64,000 nucleotides of DNA from Alphaproteobacteria bacterium. GTDB lineage: Bacteria > Pseudomonadota > Alphaproteobacteria > Rhodospirillales > WMHbin7. The notes under the pieces were generated by a model. The model saw only the letters and a list, made by a program, of their open reading frames with translations, was not told where the DNA came from and searched no databases. Where the stretch lies: NCBI GenBank assembly GCA_015232335.1, contig JADFZV010000001.1, positions 1 through 64,000 on the forward strand, read 5' to 3'. The position numbers and the translations under genes are program-made. This document shows, piece after piece, positions 42,060-49,651 of the stretch (the stretch's first letter is position 1; every line of letters begins with the position of its first letter).

Positions 42060-43262
42060 ATGGATCCGCACAGCTGGGATGAGATTGGAAGCGAAGTCGC
42101 CAAAAGAATTCCCAACACGGTTCGTTTTCTGTCCAACCTAATCGAGTGCGATTCGACGCTTGGCAAGGAAGGCCCCGTTCAGCGGTTGATCAAATCCGAA
42201 ATGGAGCGCCTGGGCCTTGAGGTGACGATGATCAAATCGCGCCCCGATCAGGATGCAGTTAATCTTGCTGCGCGCATTCCCGGCGCCTCGGGGAGAGATC
42301 ACAAATCACTGGCCTTGTGCGCCCATGCAGACATTGTGCCCGTCGATGCCGGAAATCTTTGGCGCCGTCATCCCTTTAATCCCCTCATCGAAGAGGGCTG
42401 TATCTATGGCCGAGGCGCCCAGGATGACAAGGCAGGCATCGCCGCCATGCTTCTGGCTGCGGAAACACTCCTTGCCTTGGGCCACCCGCTACCGGGTGAT
42501 CTGCTGATGTATTCTGTGATCGAGGAGGAAACCAGCGGTGCCGGAACCCAGGCGGTCCTAGACGCAGGCTTCGAGCCCGACGGCGCCATCATTATTGATG
42601 GTGCTTGGCCAGCCAGAATCTTTTACGCCCATCCCGGACATGCGTCGGCCATCGTCACCATCCGCGGCGACGCACTGGCCGCATCGAACGAGAGAAGGGC
42701 TGTCAATCCTATCGATCTTGCATTCACCTATATTTCCAGCTTGCGCGAAGACATCAAGCGGTGGAACGAACAAACGCCGCTCTTTTGCCAGATTGAGAAC
42801 CCCTTCTTTCTAAATATCGGAAAGATCCAGGCAGGAACTTGGTGCGGCTCGGTGCCGGCTCAGGCAGAGGTCCATCTTCAGGCTGGATTCGCCCCACCCC
42901 AAACCATCGAAGGGACCATGGCTTGGTTCCGAAGCGTGGCGGAGAGGATGTCAGACCGCATCGAGGTCGCCCCTGGCCCGGTTTTCCGCCCACCCCATGC
43001 CGGAGATCCGAAAAGCCCACTAATCCGCGAGTTGGCCGCCCTTGTCGATCAAGGGGCTGCAGAGCCCACCCAGATCGTCCCGATTACCGGCTATACCGAT
43101 ATGCCGTTCTTCAAAACGCCCAATGTCTGCCTGTACGGGCCGGGAGGCGGTCGCAACGCGCACGGGATCGATGAGTGTTATCTTCTGGACCACATGCTTC
43201 CGGTCGTGCAAAACCTTGTTGCCTTTGCATTTCACTGGTGTCAGCAACGCAAGCCTTCTTGA
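42060..43262 (+). CDS. M20-family metallohydrolase (ArgE/DapE-like)
   Basis: The 400-residue enzyme has the two-metal M20 site: CAHADIVPVD (His89, Asp91), YGRGAQDDKAG (bridging Asp122), EEETSG (catalytic and metal-binding Glu155/156), Asp180 in IIIDG and a late NAHGIDE histidine. Members remove acyl groups from amino acids or cleave dipeptides. In this setting a deacetylation or amide cleavage of an unusual intermediate is possible; the substrate is unknown. No signal peptide is present. It lies 11 bases after the SPASM gene and 8 before the methyltransferase gene. Confidence 0.9.
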   Translation: MDPHSWDEIGSEVAKRIPNTVRFLSNLIECDSTLGKEGPVQRLIKSEMERLGLEVTMIKSRPDQDAVNLAARIPGASGRDHKSLALCAHADIVPVDAGNLWRRHPFNPLIEEGCIYGRGAQDDKAGIAAMLLAAETLLALGHPLPGDLLMYSVIEEETSGAGTQAVLDAGFEPDGAIIIDGAWPARIFYAHPGHASAIVTIRGDALAASNERRAVNPIDLAFTYISSLREDIKRWNEQTPLFCQIENPFFLNIGKIQAGTWCGSVPAQAEVHLQAGFAPPQTIEGTMAWFRSVAERMSDRIEVAPGPVFRPPHAGDPKSPLIRELAALVDQGAAEPTQIVPITGYTDMPFFKTPNVCLYGPGGGRNAHGIDECYLLDHMLPVVQNLVAFAFHWCQQRKPS

Positions 43263-43270
43263 GGTATTAA

Positions 43271-44080
43271 ATGACGGAAAAGTCTTTATCCAAGTTGATG
43301 GACGAGGCCCTGAGTGGCCAGATGAGCCAGGAAGACATCAGTCAGGCGGTCAATCAGGCGGCGGGCAACTACTATCACTCGCCGGTTCAGAAATTTGAAG
43401 ACCGACTAAAGGATATCCTGGTTGAAGAGGCGCTGGTACATTTGCGTCCTGGCCGGGTGCTTGATTTGGGCTATATCAACACGCTTTGGACACAGGCTCT
43501 GCTCGACCGGGGCATTACACATATCGACATTGTCGAAGGCGCCCAGACCCACGCCGACAATGCCAGGCGTGACTGGGGTCATGACCCCCGCGTGCGAGTT
43601 TTCCACTCTTTGTTCGAAGCATTCGAACCCGACGAACCCTACGACACGATCTTGATGTCGGGTGTTGTCAAGCATGTGCCGGACGACAAGGGGCTGGTTC
43701 GCCGGGCGCGTTCCTGGTTGAAGCCAGGCGGAGTGATCATTGCTTCAACCCCTAACAGTCGGGCCTTTCATCGTCGCTTGGGGACCTATATGGGCATGGA
43801 GCTAGCCCCAGATCGCCACAACGCCACCGACCGCAGCGTCTTCAACGTTCATCTTTATGACCGCTTTTCCTGGCGCGCCCTGTTTGTTGAGGCCGGTTAT
43901 GACGTGTTCGCCCTGAAGGGCATTGTCTTCAAGATACTATCAGCCGAACAGCTGATGTATCTGTCTTCGCGCTACGATGTCGATCGCATGATCGAAGGTT
44001 TACGCCAATTGGGCGACGAGTTGCAAGACTACGCCTGGTATCTGGTGCTGGCAGCGCGAGCGGACGAAGAGCCATCCTAA
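43271..44080 (+). CDS. Methyltransferase-like protein with altered SAM motif
   Basis: The 269-residue protein has the general class I methyltransferase layout, but motif I reads VLDLGYINTLW (65-71) instead of DLGCGxG, losing the glycines that normally hold SAM. Later parts are recognisable: YDTILMSGVVKHVPDD for motif IV and LKPGGVIIASTPN for motif VI. It may still bind SAM in a modified way, or be a structural or regulatory relative. It ends the operon with the SPASM and M20 genes and interlocks by four bases with the convergent aminotransferase gene. Confidence 0.75.
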   Translation: MTEKSLSKLMDEALSGQMSQEDISQAVNQAAGNYYHSPVQKFEDRLKDILVEEALVHLRPGRVLDLGYINTLWTQALLDRGITHIDIVEGAQTHADNARRDWGHDPRVRVFHSLFEAFEPDEPYDTILMSGVVKHVPDDKGLVRRARSWLKPGGVIIASTPNSRAFHRRLGTYMGMELAPDRHNATDRSVFNVHLYDRFSWRALFVEAGYDVFALKGIVFKILSAEQLMYLSSRYDVDRMIEGLRQLGDELQDYAWYLVLAARADEEPS

Positions 44081-45204
44081 CTTACACTCTCGGCCAAGGC
44101 CTGAGCTACCTGCTCGACATGCTCGCGCGGCATGAAAGGATAGAAGGGAAGCGAGATGGTTTGCTCTCCGATCCGCTCGGCGTTGGGAAAGGCACCGGGC
44201 TGAAAGCCGAATGTGCGAACAAAATAATCCGTCAGATGGATGGGGCGGTAATTCACCACGGCCTCGACGCCCAGCTTGCGCAGGTTTTGCAGCACAAGGT
44301 CACGCTTCGCACTTTTGATCCACACTGTATACAGATGATGAGCATGAACCGTGTTGGGTCTTGAAGAAACCAGCTGAACGCCCTGGATGGCGGACAGCTT
44401 CTCGGCATAAAGCGCGGCCAACTGCTGGCGATCCTCAAGCTTCCTGCCCAGCCGCTCGAACTGCGGCAAAAGAATCGCTGCCTCGATATTGCTCATGTTA
44501 TATTTCCAGCCCAGCGACACCATGTCCCAGTGCTGATAGCCTTCACGCACCCGATCGGCCGCCGTCTTCGTTGCCCCGTGCAGGCGCAATAGCTTCAACC
44601 GCTCGAAAAGGTCCGAGTCGTTGGTCACCAACGCGCCGCCCTCGCCACAGGTCAGATTCTTGGTGGCGTAAAAGCTAAAACAGGCCGTGTCGGCAGCTTG
44701 GCCTGGGCGCAGCCCCGAGCGGACCCCTTCTACGCAATGTGCGGCATCTTCGATGATGCGCAGATTGTGCTTCCGGGCGACTTCTCGAATGCTCATCATG
44801 TCGCACATCAGACCATACAAATGAACCGGCAGAATGGCCTTGGTTTTGCTGGTGATAGCAGCTTCGATCCGCTTGGCGTCCAGGTTGCCGGTGTCGGCCT
44901 CGACATCCACGAAAACCGGCGTGGCTCCGGCCTCGAGAATGGCGCACGAAGTCGCGATGAAGCTCATGGGCGTCGTGATGACTTCGTCCCCGGGGCCGAT
45001 ATCCATGCCCAAGAGCGACATGTGCATGGCCCCCGTGCAGCTCGTCACAGCCAGTGCATGCTTGCAGCCGAGCAGATCGGCCAGGGCGCGCTCGAATTTG
45101 GCGACGGTATCACCCGTCGTCAGGAACGGAGTCCGCAGAACCTGGGCCACCGCCTCGATTTCTGCATCACCAAGATCGTGTAAATAGAAGGGTATGTTCG
45201 TCAC
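44077..45204 (-). CDS. DegT/DnrJ/EryC1/StrS-family aminotransferase
   Basis: The 375-residue PLP enzyme has the family's nucleotide-sugar aminotransferase layout, with EDAAHCVEG and the Schiff-base Lys182 in FYATKNLTCGEGG, and the N-terminal block LTTGDTVAKFE. It should add an amino group from glutamate to a keto-sugar nucleotide. The exact sugar cannot be told; PseC-like and similar enzymes share these features. It is the last gene of the long minus-strand operon and interlocks by four bases with the methyltransferase-like gene at 43271-44080. Confidence 0.92.
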   Translation of the reverse strand: MTNIPFYLHDLGDAEIEAVAQVLRTPFLTTGDTVAKFERALADLLGCKHALAVTSCTGAMHMSLLGMDIGPGDEVITTPMSFIATSCAILEAGATPVFVDVEADTGNLDAKRIEAAITSKTKAILPVHLYGLMCDMMSIREVARKHNLRIIEDAAHCVEGVRSGLRPGQAADTACFSFYATKNLTCGEGGALVTNDSDLFERLKLLRLHGATKTAADRVREGYQHWDMVSLGWKYNMSNIEAAILLPQFERLGRKLEDRQQLAALYAEKLSAIQGVQLVSSRPNTVHAHHLYTVWIKSAKRDLVLQNLRKLGVEAVVNYRPIHLTDYFVRTFGFQPGAFPNAERIGEQTISLPFYPFMPREHVEQVAQALAESVS

Positions 45205-45222
45205 TGTCGATGATTCCCTTTT

Positions 45223-46209
45223 CTAATCCCTGTAAGCGCCTTCATTTCTTGAGGCATTGTCCAGTTCGTCGCGCCTTGCGAACTGCTTGAACAGGGGCGC
45301 ACATAGCACAATCACTTCTTCAGGCAGGTAATGGGGTTCGTTCACTCTGAAGATTCGCCTCTTCGGTCCTTGGCGGATTTGAAGACGCGCCGCCAAGCCC
45401 CAGACCAGCCAGTTTTTTAAAACATCGAAAAAGGATTTCACGACAACGTGAAATTTCGTGCCTTTTGCCTCTCCGACCACACGGGGAATGAAGTGGATGG
45501 GGACCTCCAGAATGCTCAGCCCCTTGGCATAAGAGCGCAGCAGGCATTCCGGATTGACGAATCCGGTCTCACCGGTCAGTTCGGTTTGCGTTGCCACGGT
45601 GCTGCGAGCAAAGAAAATATTCTGATAATCGTGAAAATCGACGCCGAACAGCAGGCGCTGGATATAATAATTAGACAGTGAAATGAAGGCCTTTTGGATC
45701 GTATCCGAGCGACTTTTTATGCGGTGGATCGAACGAAGAACGGGTATGTGGCTGAGTAGCCTCTCGGGCACCGGGCGCACACCCTTCACGATGTCGTACC
45801 ATTGCAGCAGCCTTAGGAACAGCGCAGCATTTTGAAGGTCGTATGACCAATCGACGGTCTGAAAAAAGAAGAAGTCCTTTCGGACCTCGCTAAAGGCCGT
45901 GCGAATTGCGTGACCGACGTTCAGGTTGGTGGCATGACGGATGACGCGCAGCCTGGGCTCATTCTTGGCGATCTCGGCCAGAATTTCCGGGGTTTTATCC
46001 GAGCTGCCGTCATCGACAATGATCAGTTCAACATCCGGAGAAATCGAGTCAAGCAAGGCAAAGGCGCGCTCGACAAACTCGGCAATCAGAAGCTCCTCGT
46101 TGTAGGCCCAGGCCAGCATGCTGACCGAACCAGCGAATTTGTTATCTGGCCGCGCTGCAAAGGCCAGGGCATCCGGATTCTGTATGACGGCCTCCTCTAG
46201 CAAGCGCAC
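45223..46209 (-). CDS. Glycosyltransferase family 2
   Basis: The 328-residue GT-A protein has SVSMLAWAYNEEL, the nucleotide-binding VDDGSSDKTPE and an unusual FFFQTVDWSYD in place of the common DxD site. It lacks the transmembrane C-terminus of some relatives, although the end (about 235-270) is hydrophobic. It probably adds a sugar within the same glycan pathway, since it sits in the long minus-strand operon, 18 bases upstream of the aminotransferase gene. The ATG at 46209 gives a normal N-terminus. The donor is unknown. Confidence 0.85.
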   Translation of the reverse strand: MRLLEEAVIQNPDALAFAARPDNKFAGSVSMLAWAYNEELLIAEFVERAFALLDSISPDVELIIVDDGSSDKTPEILAEIAKNEPRLRVIRHATNLNVGHAIRTAFSEVRKDFFFFQTVDWSYDLQNAALFLRLLQWYDIVKGVRPVPERLLSHIPVLRSIHRIKSRSDTIQKAFISLSNYYIQRLLFGVDFHDYQNIFFARSTVATQTELTGETGFVNPECLLRSYAKGLSILEVPIHFIPRVVGEAKGTKFHVVVKSFFDVLKNWLVWGLAARLQIRQGPKRRIFRVNEPHYLPEEVIVLCAPLFKQFARRDELDNASRNEGAYRD

Positions 46210-46318
46210 ATGACAACGTGGCGGCGCGATATTTGACTGCGTAGCGCGAAAGCCCCTTGCCCTTCAAGTGCCGCTTTCGCCTTGCAGACGTCTTTGAACA
46301 GTCTGGGCATTTTAGTCT

Positions 46319-47815
46319 TCAGAGCGTGTCTTTTTGGGGGATGGGCCAAGTTTGTGCCTGCTGCCGCCCCATATTTAGCAGCCCCCGTAATCCGCTGAGA
46401 TAGGTTTTGATCATCGACGGCTTGAAATTCATCAGTTCCTGCAGAATAAACTTGGGCCGCAGGTAAAAGCGCTTCATCGCTTGCGCCTGAACGGAAATCA
46501 GTTCCTGTGGCGTCCAGCCTTTTGGCACATAGACGGGTTGACCATTGCCGATCGTCCAGTAGGAGGTGAAATCACTCCACCGAGCGAACTTGATCTCACC
46601 CGCCGCCATCAGCTCATCGTATAGTTCTGAGCCGGGATAGGGGGTGAACAGGTTGAAGATTGCGAAGCGAACAGGGAGCTTGCAGGCTTCGCGCGCCGTG
46701 TTCAAAGCCATTTCCTGCGTTTCGTCGGGCAGGCCAAGCATGAACATACCGTCGATTTCAAGCCCGGCGCGGTGCGCTGCAGCACAGGCCTTGCGCACGT
46801 CGTTGGCGGTGAAGCCCTTGCGAATTCTTGCCAGCGTTTCGTCATTCATCGATTCGATGCCGAACGACACCCTAACACATCCGGCGTCACGCATTTTCTG
46901 AAAAATATCCTCGTGCAGCGGCTTTACCCTGCACTCCGAATACCAGATGATCTTCTTGTTCAGGCCGCGCTTGATGATGTCGTCGCACATGGCGACGGCA
47001 TGCTTGTAGACCAGTGGGAAGGAGAGGTCCATGAAGGTGAACATGTTGGCACCATACCTGTTCACCATATACTCGATTTCGTCGACGATATTTTCCGGCG
47101 AGCGCATCCGGTATTTGGTGCCCTGCGAACGCTCGGAGCGGGAAGAGCAGAAGGTGCAGGCCATCGGGCAACCGCGGGTGCCGAGAATCTGTAACGGCTT
47201 AGGCTTGCCGATCTTGCTTTTGGCGGCGCCACGCGGATCGAGGGCGTAACTGTCTAGATCGTAGAGATCCCAGGCCGGGAAGGGTAAGTCGTTCAGATCA
47301 TTCAGAAACTGGTCTTCGGGGCATTCAACGACCTGACCTTGGCGCTGAAATGCGATGCCGGCAACGCTTTCCAATCCTTCGCCTGCGTCAAGCGCCTTCA
47401 TAAGACGAACCATGATGTGCTCGCCTTCTCTAAAGACAATCACGTCCATGACTTGGCGCTCCAGGATATCCTGGTAGAAAACCTGGCAATGGGTGTTGCC
47501 GCCGACGATCAAAATGTCTGGGGCGGCCTTGCGCAGGCCGACACAAATATCCTCGGTCACCTGGGCGGAGGTGCTAAGAACGGTCAGGCCGACCAAGCGT
47601 GGCTTCTGGCGCGCCACTTCGGCGACGACCTCTTGAACCGATAGCTGACGGCTGTAGCCATCGAGAATGGCCACCTTATATCCATTCTTCTGGAGGTTTG
47701 CCGCCATATAGGCAAAGCCCAGCGAGGGGGCGGCGTTCGCGAAATCCTTCAAATTGCCATAGGACGCCGCCAGGTCCGTTGGCGGCATAACAAAAAGCAC
47801 ATCGACCTGATCCAC
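46319..47815 (-). CDS. B12-binding-domain radical SAM protein
   Basis: From the GTG at 47815 the enzyme has 498 residues. It carries the cobalamin-like domain (DVLFVMPPTD, LVGLTVLSTSAQ, ILIVGGNTHC), then Cys216, Cys220 and Cys223 in TRGCPMACTFC, GMFMLGLPDET and the C-terminal KRFYLRPKFILQEL also seen in the enzymes at 22005 and 23544. GGAG lies nine bases before this GTG; a TTG at 47887 would add 24 residues and also has a GGAG 11 bases ahead, so the start is uncertain. It is the fourth B12-type radical SAM enzyme in the window and lies within the 13-gene operon. The substrate is unknown. Confidence 0.83.
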   Translation of the reverse strand: MDQVDVLFVMPPTDLAASYGNLKDFANAAPSLGFAYMAANLQKNGYKVAILDGYSRQLSVQEVVAEVARQKPRLVGLTVLSTSAQVTEDICVGLRKAAPDILIVGGNTHCQVFYQDILERQVMDVIVFREGEHIMVRLMKALDAGEGLESVAGIAFQRQGQVVECPEDQFLNDLNDLPFPAWDLYDLDSYALDPRGAAKSKIGKPKPLQILGTRGCPMACTFCSSRSERSQGTKYRMRSPENIVDEIEYMVNRYGANMFTFMDLSFPLVYKHAVAMCDDIIKRGLNKKIIWYSECRVKPLHEDIFQKMRDAGCVRVSFGIESMNDETLARIRKGFTANDVRKACAAAHRAGLEIDGMFMLGLPDETQEMALNTAREACKLPVRFAIFNLFTPYPGSELYDELMAAGEIKFARWSDFTSYWTIGNGQPVYVPKGWTPQELISVQAQAMKRFYLRPKFILQELMNFKPSMIKTYLSGLRGLLNMGRQQAQTWPIPQKDTL

Positions 47816-47895
47816 GGTAAACCGCTCCTTTGGAAATCGGCTATTTTCTGGCTGCCTGTTCTTGAACGTGTCGGCTCGGCCCGTCAAGCGCCAGC

Positions 47896-48828
47896 TTACT
47901 CCTTCTCACTTAATTCATCCAGCCGAGCTTGCATTTCGGCCAGGCCCTCGGCCAGCGTCCGCCCGCCCTGATAGCCAAAGGCTTGCTTTGCCAGGGAGAT
48001 ATCCACCCGAACCGACGGAGAGTGATCAATCCTATCCAAATGCCTGACATCAACCCGCCATCCAGGCAAGGCAGCAACCGTATGGGCCAATTCCTTCATC
48101 GACACGTCGATTCCGCAAGCTAGATTGTAGCTGCCGGGCCGGGCGCTCTCGGAGGCCCGAATCATTCCAGTGCAGGCATCATCGACATGCAGGAAGTCCT
48201 GGGTTCGCTCGCCCTTGCCGTATAGGCAAAGCGCTTGGCCTTGCCGGGCGCGCTCCATGAAAATCGGCAGAACAGATAGGGACGCCATGCCCGGACCATA
48301 AAGCGACGACATGCGAAGCGATACCACCCCAAGCTTGGCTATGCCCGACAAGGCTAAAAGATGCTCGCCAGCAAGCTTGCCGATGCCGTAATGGCTATCA
48401 GGAGCTGGCAACTGGTCTTCTTTCAGGCTGGTTGAGCCATCGATATGATAGACCGATATGCTTGAGGCATTGATCAGGCGCTGGGGTTGCCATTTAAGGC
48501 AGGCGGCGCGAACTGCCTCGGCCAGGCGCAGATTGTCCCAGAGAAGCTGTGACTGATCACCAAGAGGAGGGCGCGGGATATTTGCCGCCAGATGAAATAC
48601 GACATCGACCGAGGGGACCAGATCACAAAGCTTCTCAACGTCTCTCATATCAAGCTGGATCGAATCTTCGCTCGGACCAGGCGTCGACCGCCCAGCCACG
48701 GCGATCACTTGGGCGCTTGGATACTCCTTGCGCAGGCGAGGAACAAGGGCGCGCCCCAGCAGGCCGCCTGCCCCGGTCACCAGGATGCGGCCAGCCTTCT
48801 CAAGCGGGAAGATCGTCTCGCTGCTCAT
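47896..48828 (-). CDS. NAD-dependent epimerase/dehydratase
   Basis: The 310-residue extended SDR has ILVTGAGGLLG (18-25 holds the glycines) and catalytic Tyr147-x3-Lys151 in SHYGIGKLAGE, preceded by ASSISVYH. It ends with the usual LAEGLAEM segment. It should modify a nucleotide sugar (epimerisation, dehydration or keto reduction). The start overlaps the creatininase-family gene by 29 bases, a longer overlap than the usual four and a sign of coupling. The radical SAM gene begins just after its stop. Confidence 0.87.
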   Translation of the reverse strand: MSSETIFPLEKAGRILVTGAGGLLGRALVPRLRKEYPSAQVIAVAGRSTPGPSEDSIQLDMRDVEKLCDLVPSVDVVFHLAANIPRPPLGDQSQLLWDNLRLAEAVRAACLKWQPQRLINASSISVYHIDGSTSLKEDQLPAPDSHYGIGKLAGEHLLALSGIAKLGVVSLRMSSLYGPGMASLSVLPIFMERARQGQALCLYGKGERTQDFLHVDDACTGMIRASESARPGSYNLACGIDVSMKELAHTVAALPGWRVDVRHLDRIDHSPSVRVDISLAKQAFGYQGGRTLAEGLAEMQARLDELSEKE

Positions 48829-49651
48829 CTCGATAGCCTAACGCTTGTTGAATCGCTGCGGTAACCGCCTGCTGAAGTGCCGGAACCACGGCATCACGAA
48901 CCTGCCCGGAAAGTTCGGCGATGTCCCTGTCCTTTGGCCATCCGAGGCCTAAAATGCCGCTGGAGCTTCTTGACTTCAGCGGGATGCCGACGATGGGAAA
49001 GGAGGCCGGGGCATCGACGGCCGCTTGCTGCGCAAAGGCCTCTTCTCGATCAGCCAAAAGCTCTGGGCCAAGCAGCGCATAGGCCAGCGCCAATTCCATC
49101 CAATCGGCGTGGCGGCCCTTAGGATATGAAAAGCCCTCATAGGCCTTGATCATCACTTGGGGAACCGAGGCCATGATCACCGGCTTGATCTGGTGCTGGC
49201 TTCGGAACTGCTCCTGATTGGCTCGAAAGGCCAACTCACCCAGCCAGGGGTCGTTCGGTCCGTGCCCGTTCACCAAAAGAAGCGCATCGATATCGAGCCT
49301 CAGAATGCTGGCAAGAATTGAGGCGAAGGCGCCTCGCAGGGCGTTATGCTCGACACTGAGCGTGCCTTGAAATTCCAAACCCGTGTCGGCATTGGTGTAG
49401 GCGTAGGATGGCAATAATAGGCCGTGCCAGTTGTTCTGACGAAATGCCTGGCTGGTCAGCAGGCCCGAAGCCAGTTCCTCGGCAATGCGGGTGTCGGTTC
49501 CCAGGGGAAGCAGCGGACCATGCTGCTCGACGGAACCGATGGGTAGGCAGGCAATCAACTTGCCTCCACCAAGGCGCGACGTGATGCAGAGATCTTGAAG
49601 CTCCGGTGAACTGAGACGATCTAGGCGCAGGCAGTCGCTTGCGGGGGCCAT
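48800..49651 (-). CDS. Creatininase-family amidohydrolase-like protein
   Basis: The 283-residue protein has the family core PIGSVEQHGPLLPLGTDT (Glu42, His44, Asp53 as metal ligands) and VNGHGPND (His130), then GRHADWMELAL near 179-189. Members hydrolyse cyclic amides such as creatinine, or formamides in riboflavin/F420 synthesis; MftE acts in mycofactocin maturation. No creatinine pathway is near, so the substrate is probably an intermediate of the surrounding operon. Its 5' end overlaps the amidotransferase gene by 31 bases and its 3' end the epimerase gene by 29. Confidence 0.85.
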   Translation of the reverse strand: MAPASDCLRLDRLSSPELQDLCITSRLGGGKLIACLPIGSVEQHGPLLPLGTDTRIAEELASGLLTSQAFRQNNWHGLLLPSYAYTNADTGLEFQGTLSVEHNALRGAFASILASILRLDIDALLLVNGHGPNDPWLGELAFRANQEQFRSQHQIKPVIMASVPQVMIKAYEGFSYPKGRHADWMELALAYALLGPELLADREEAFAQQAAVDAPASFPIVGIPLKSRSSSGILGLGWPKDRDIAELSGQVRDAVVPALQQAVTAAIQQALGYRDEQRDDLPA

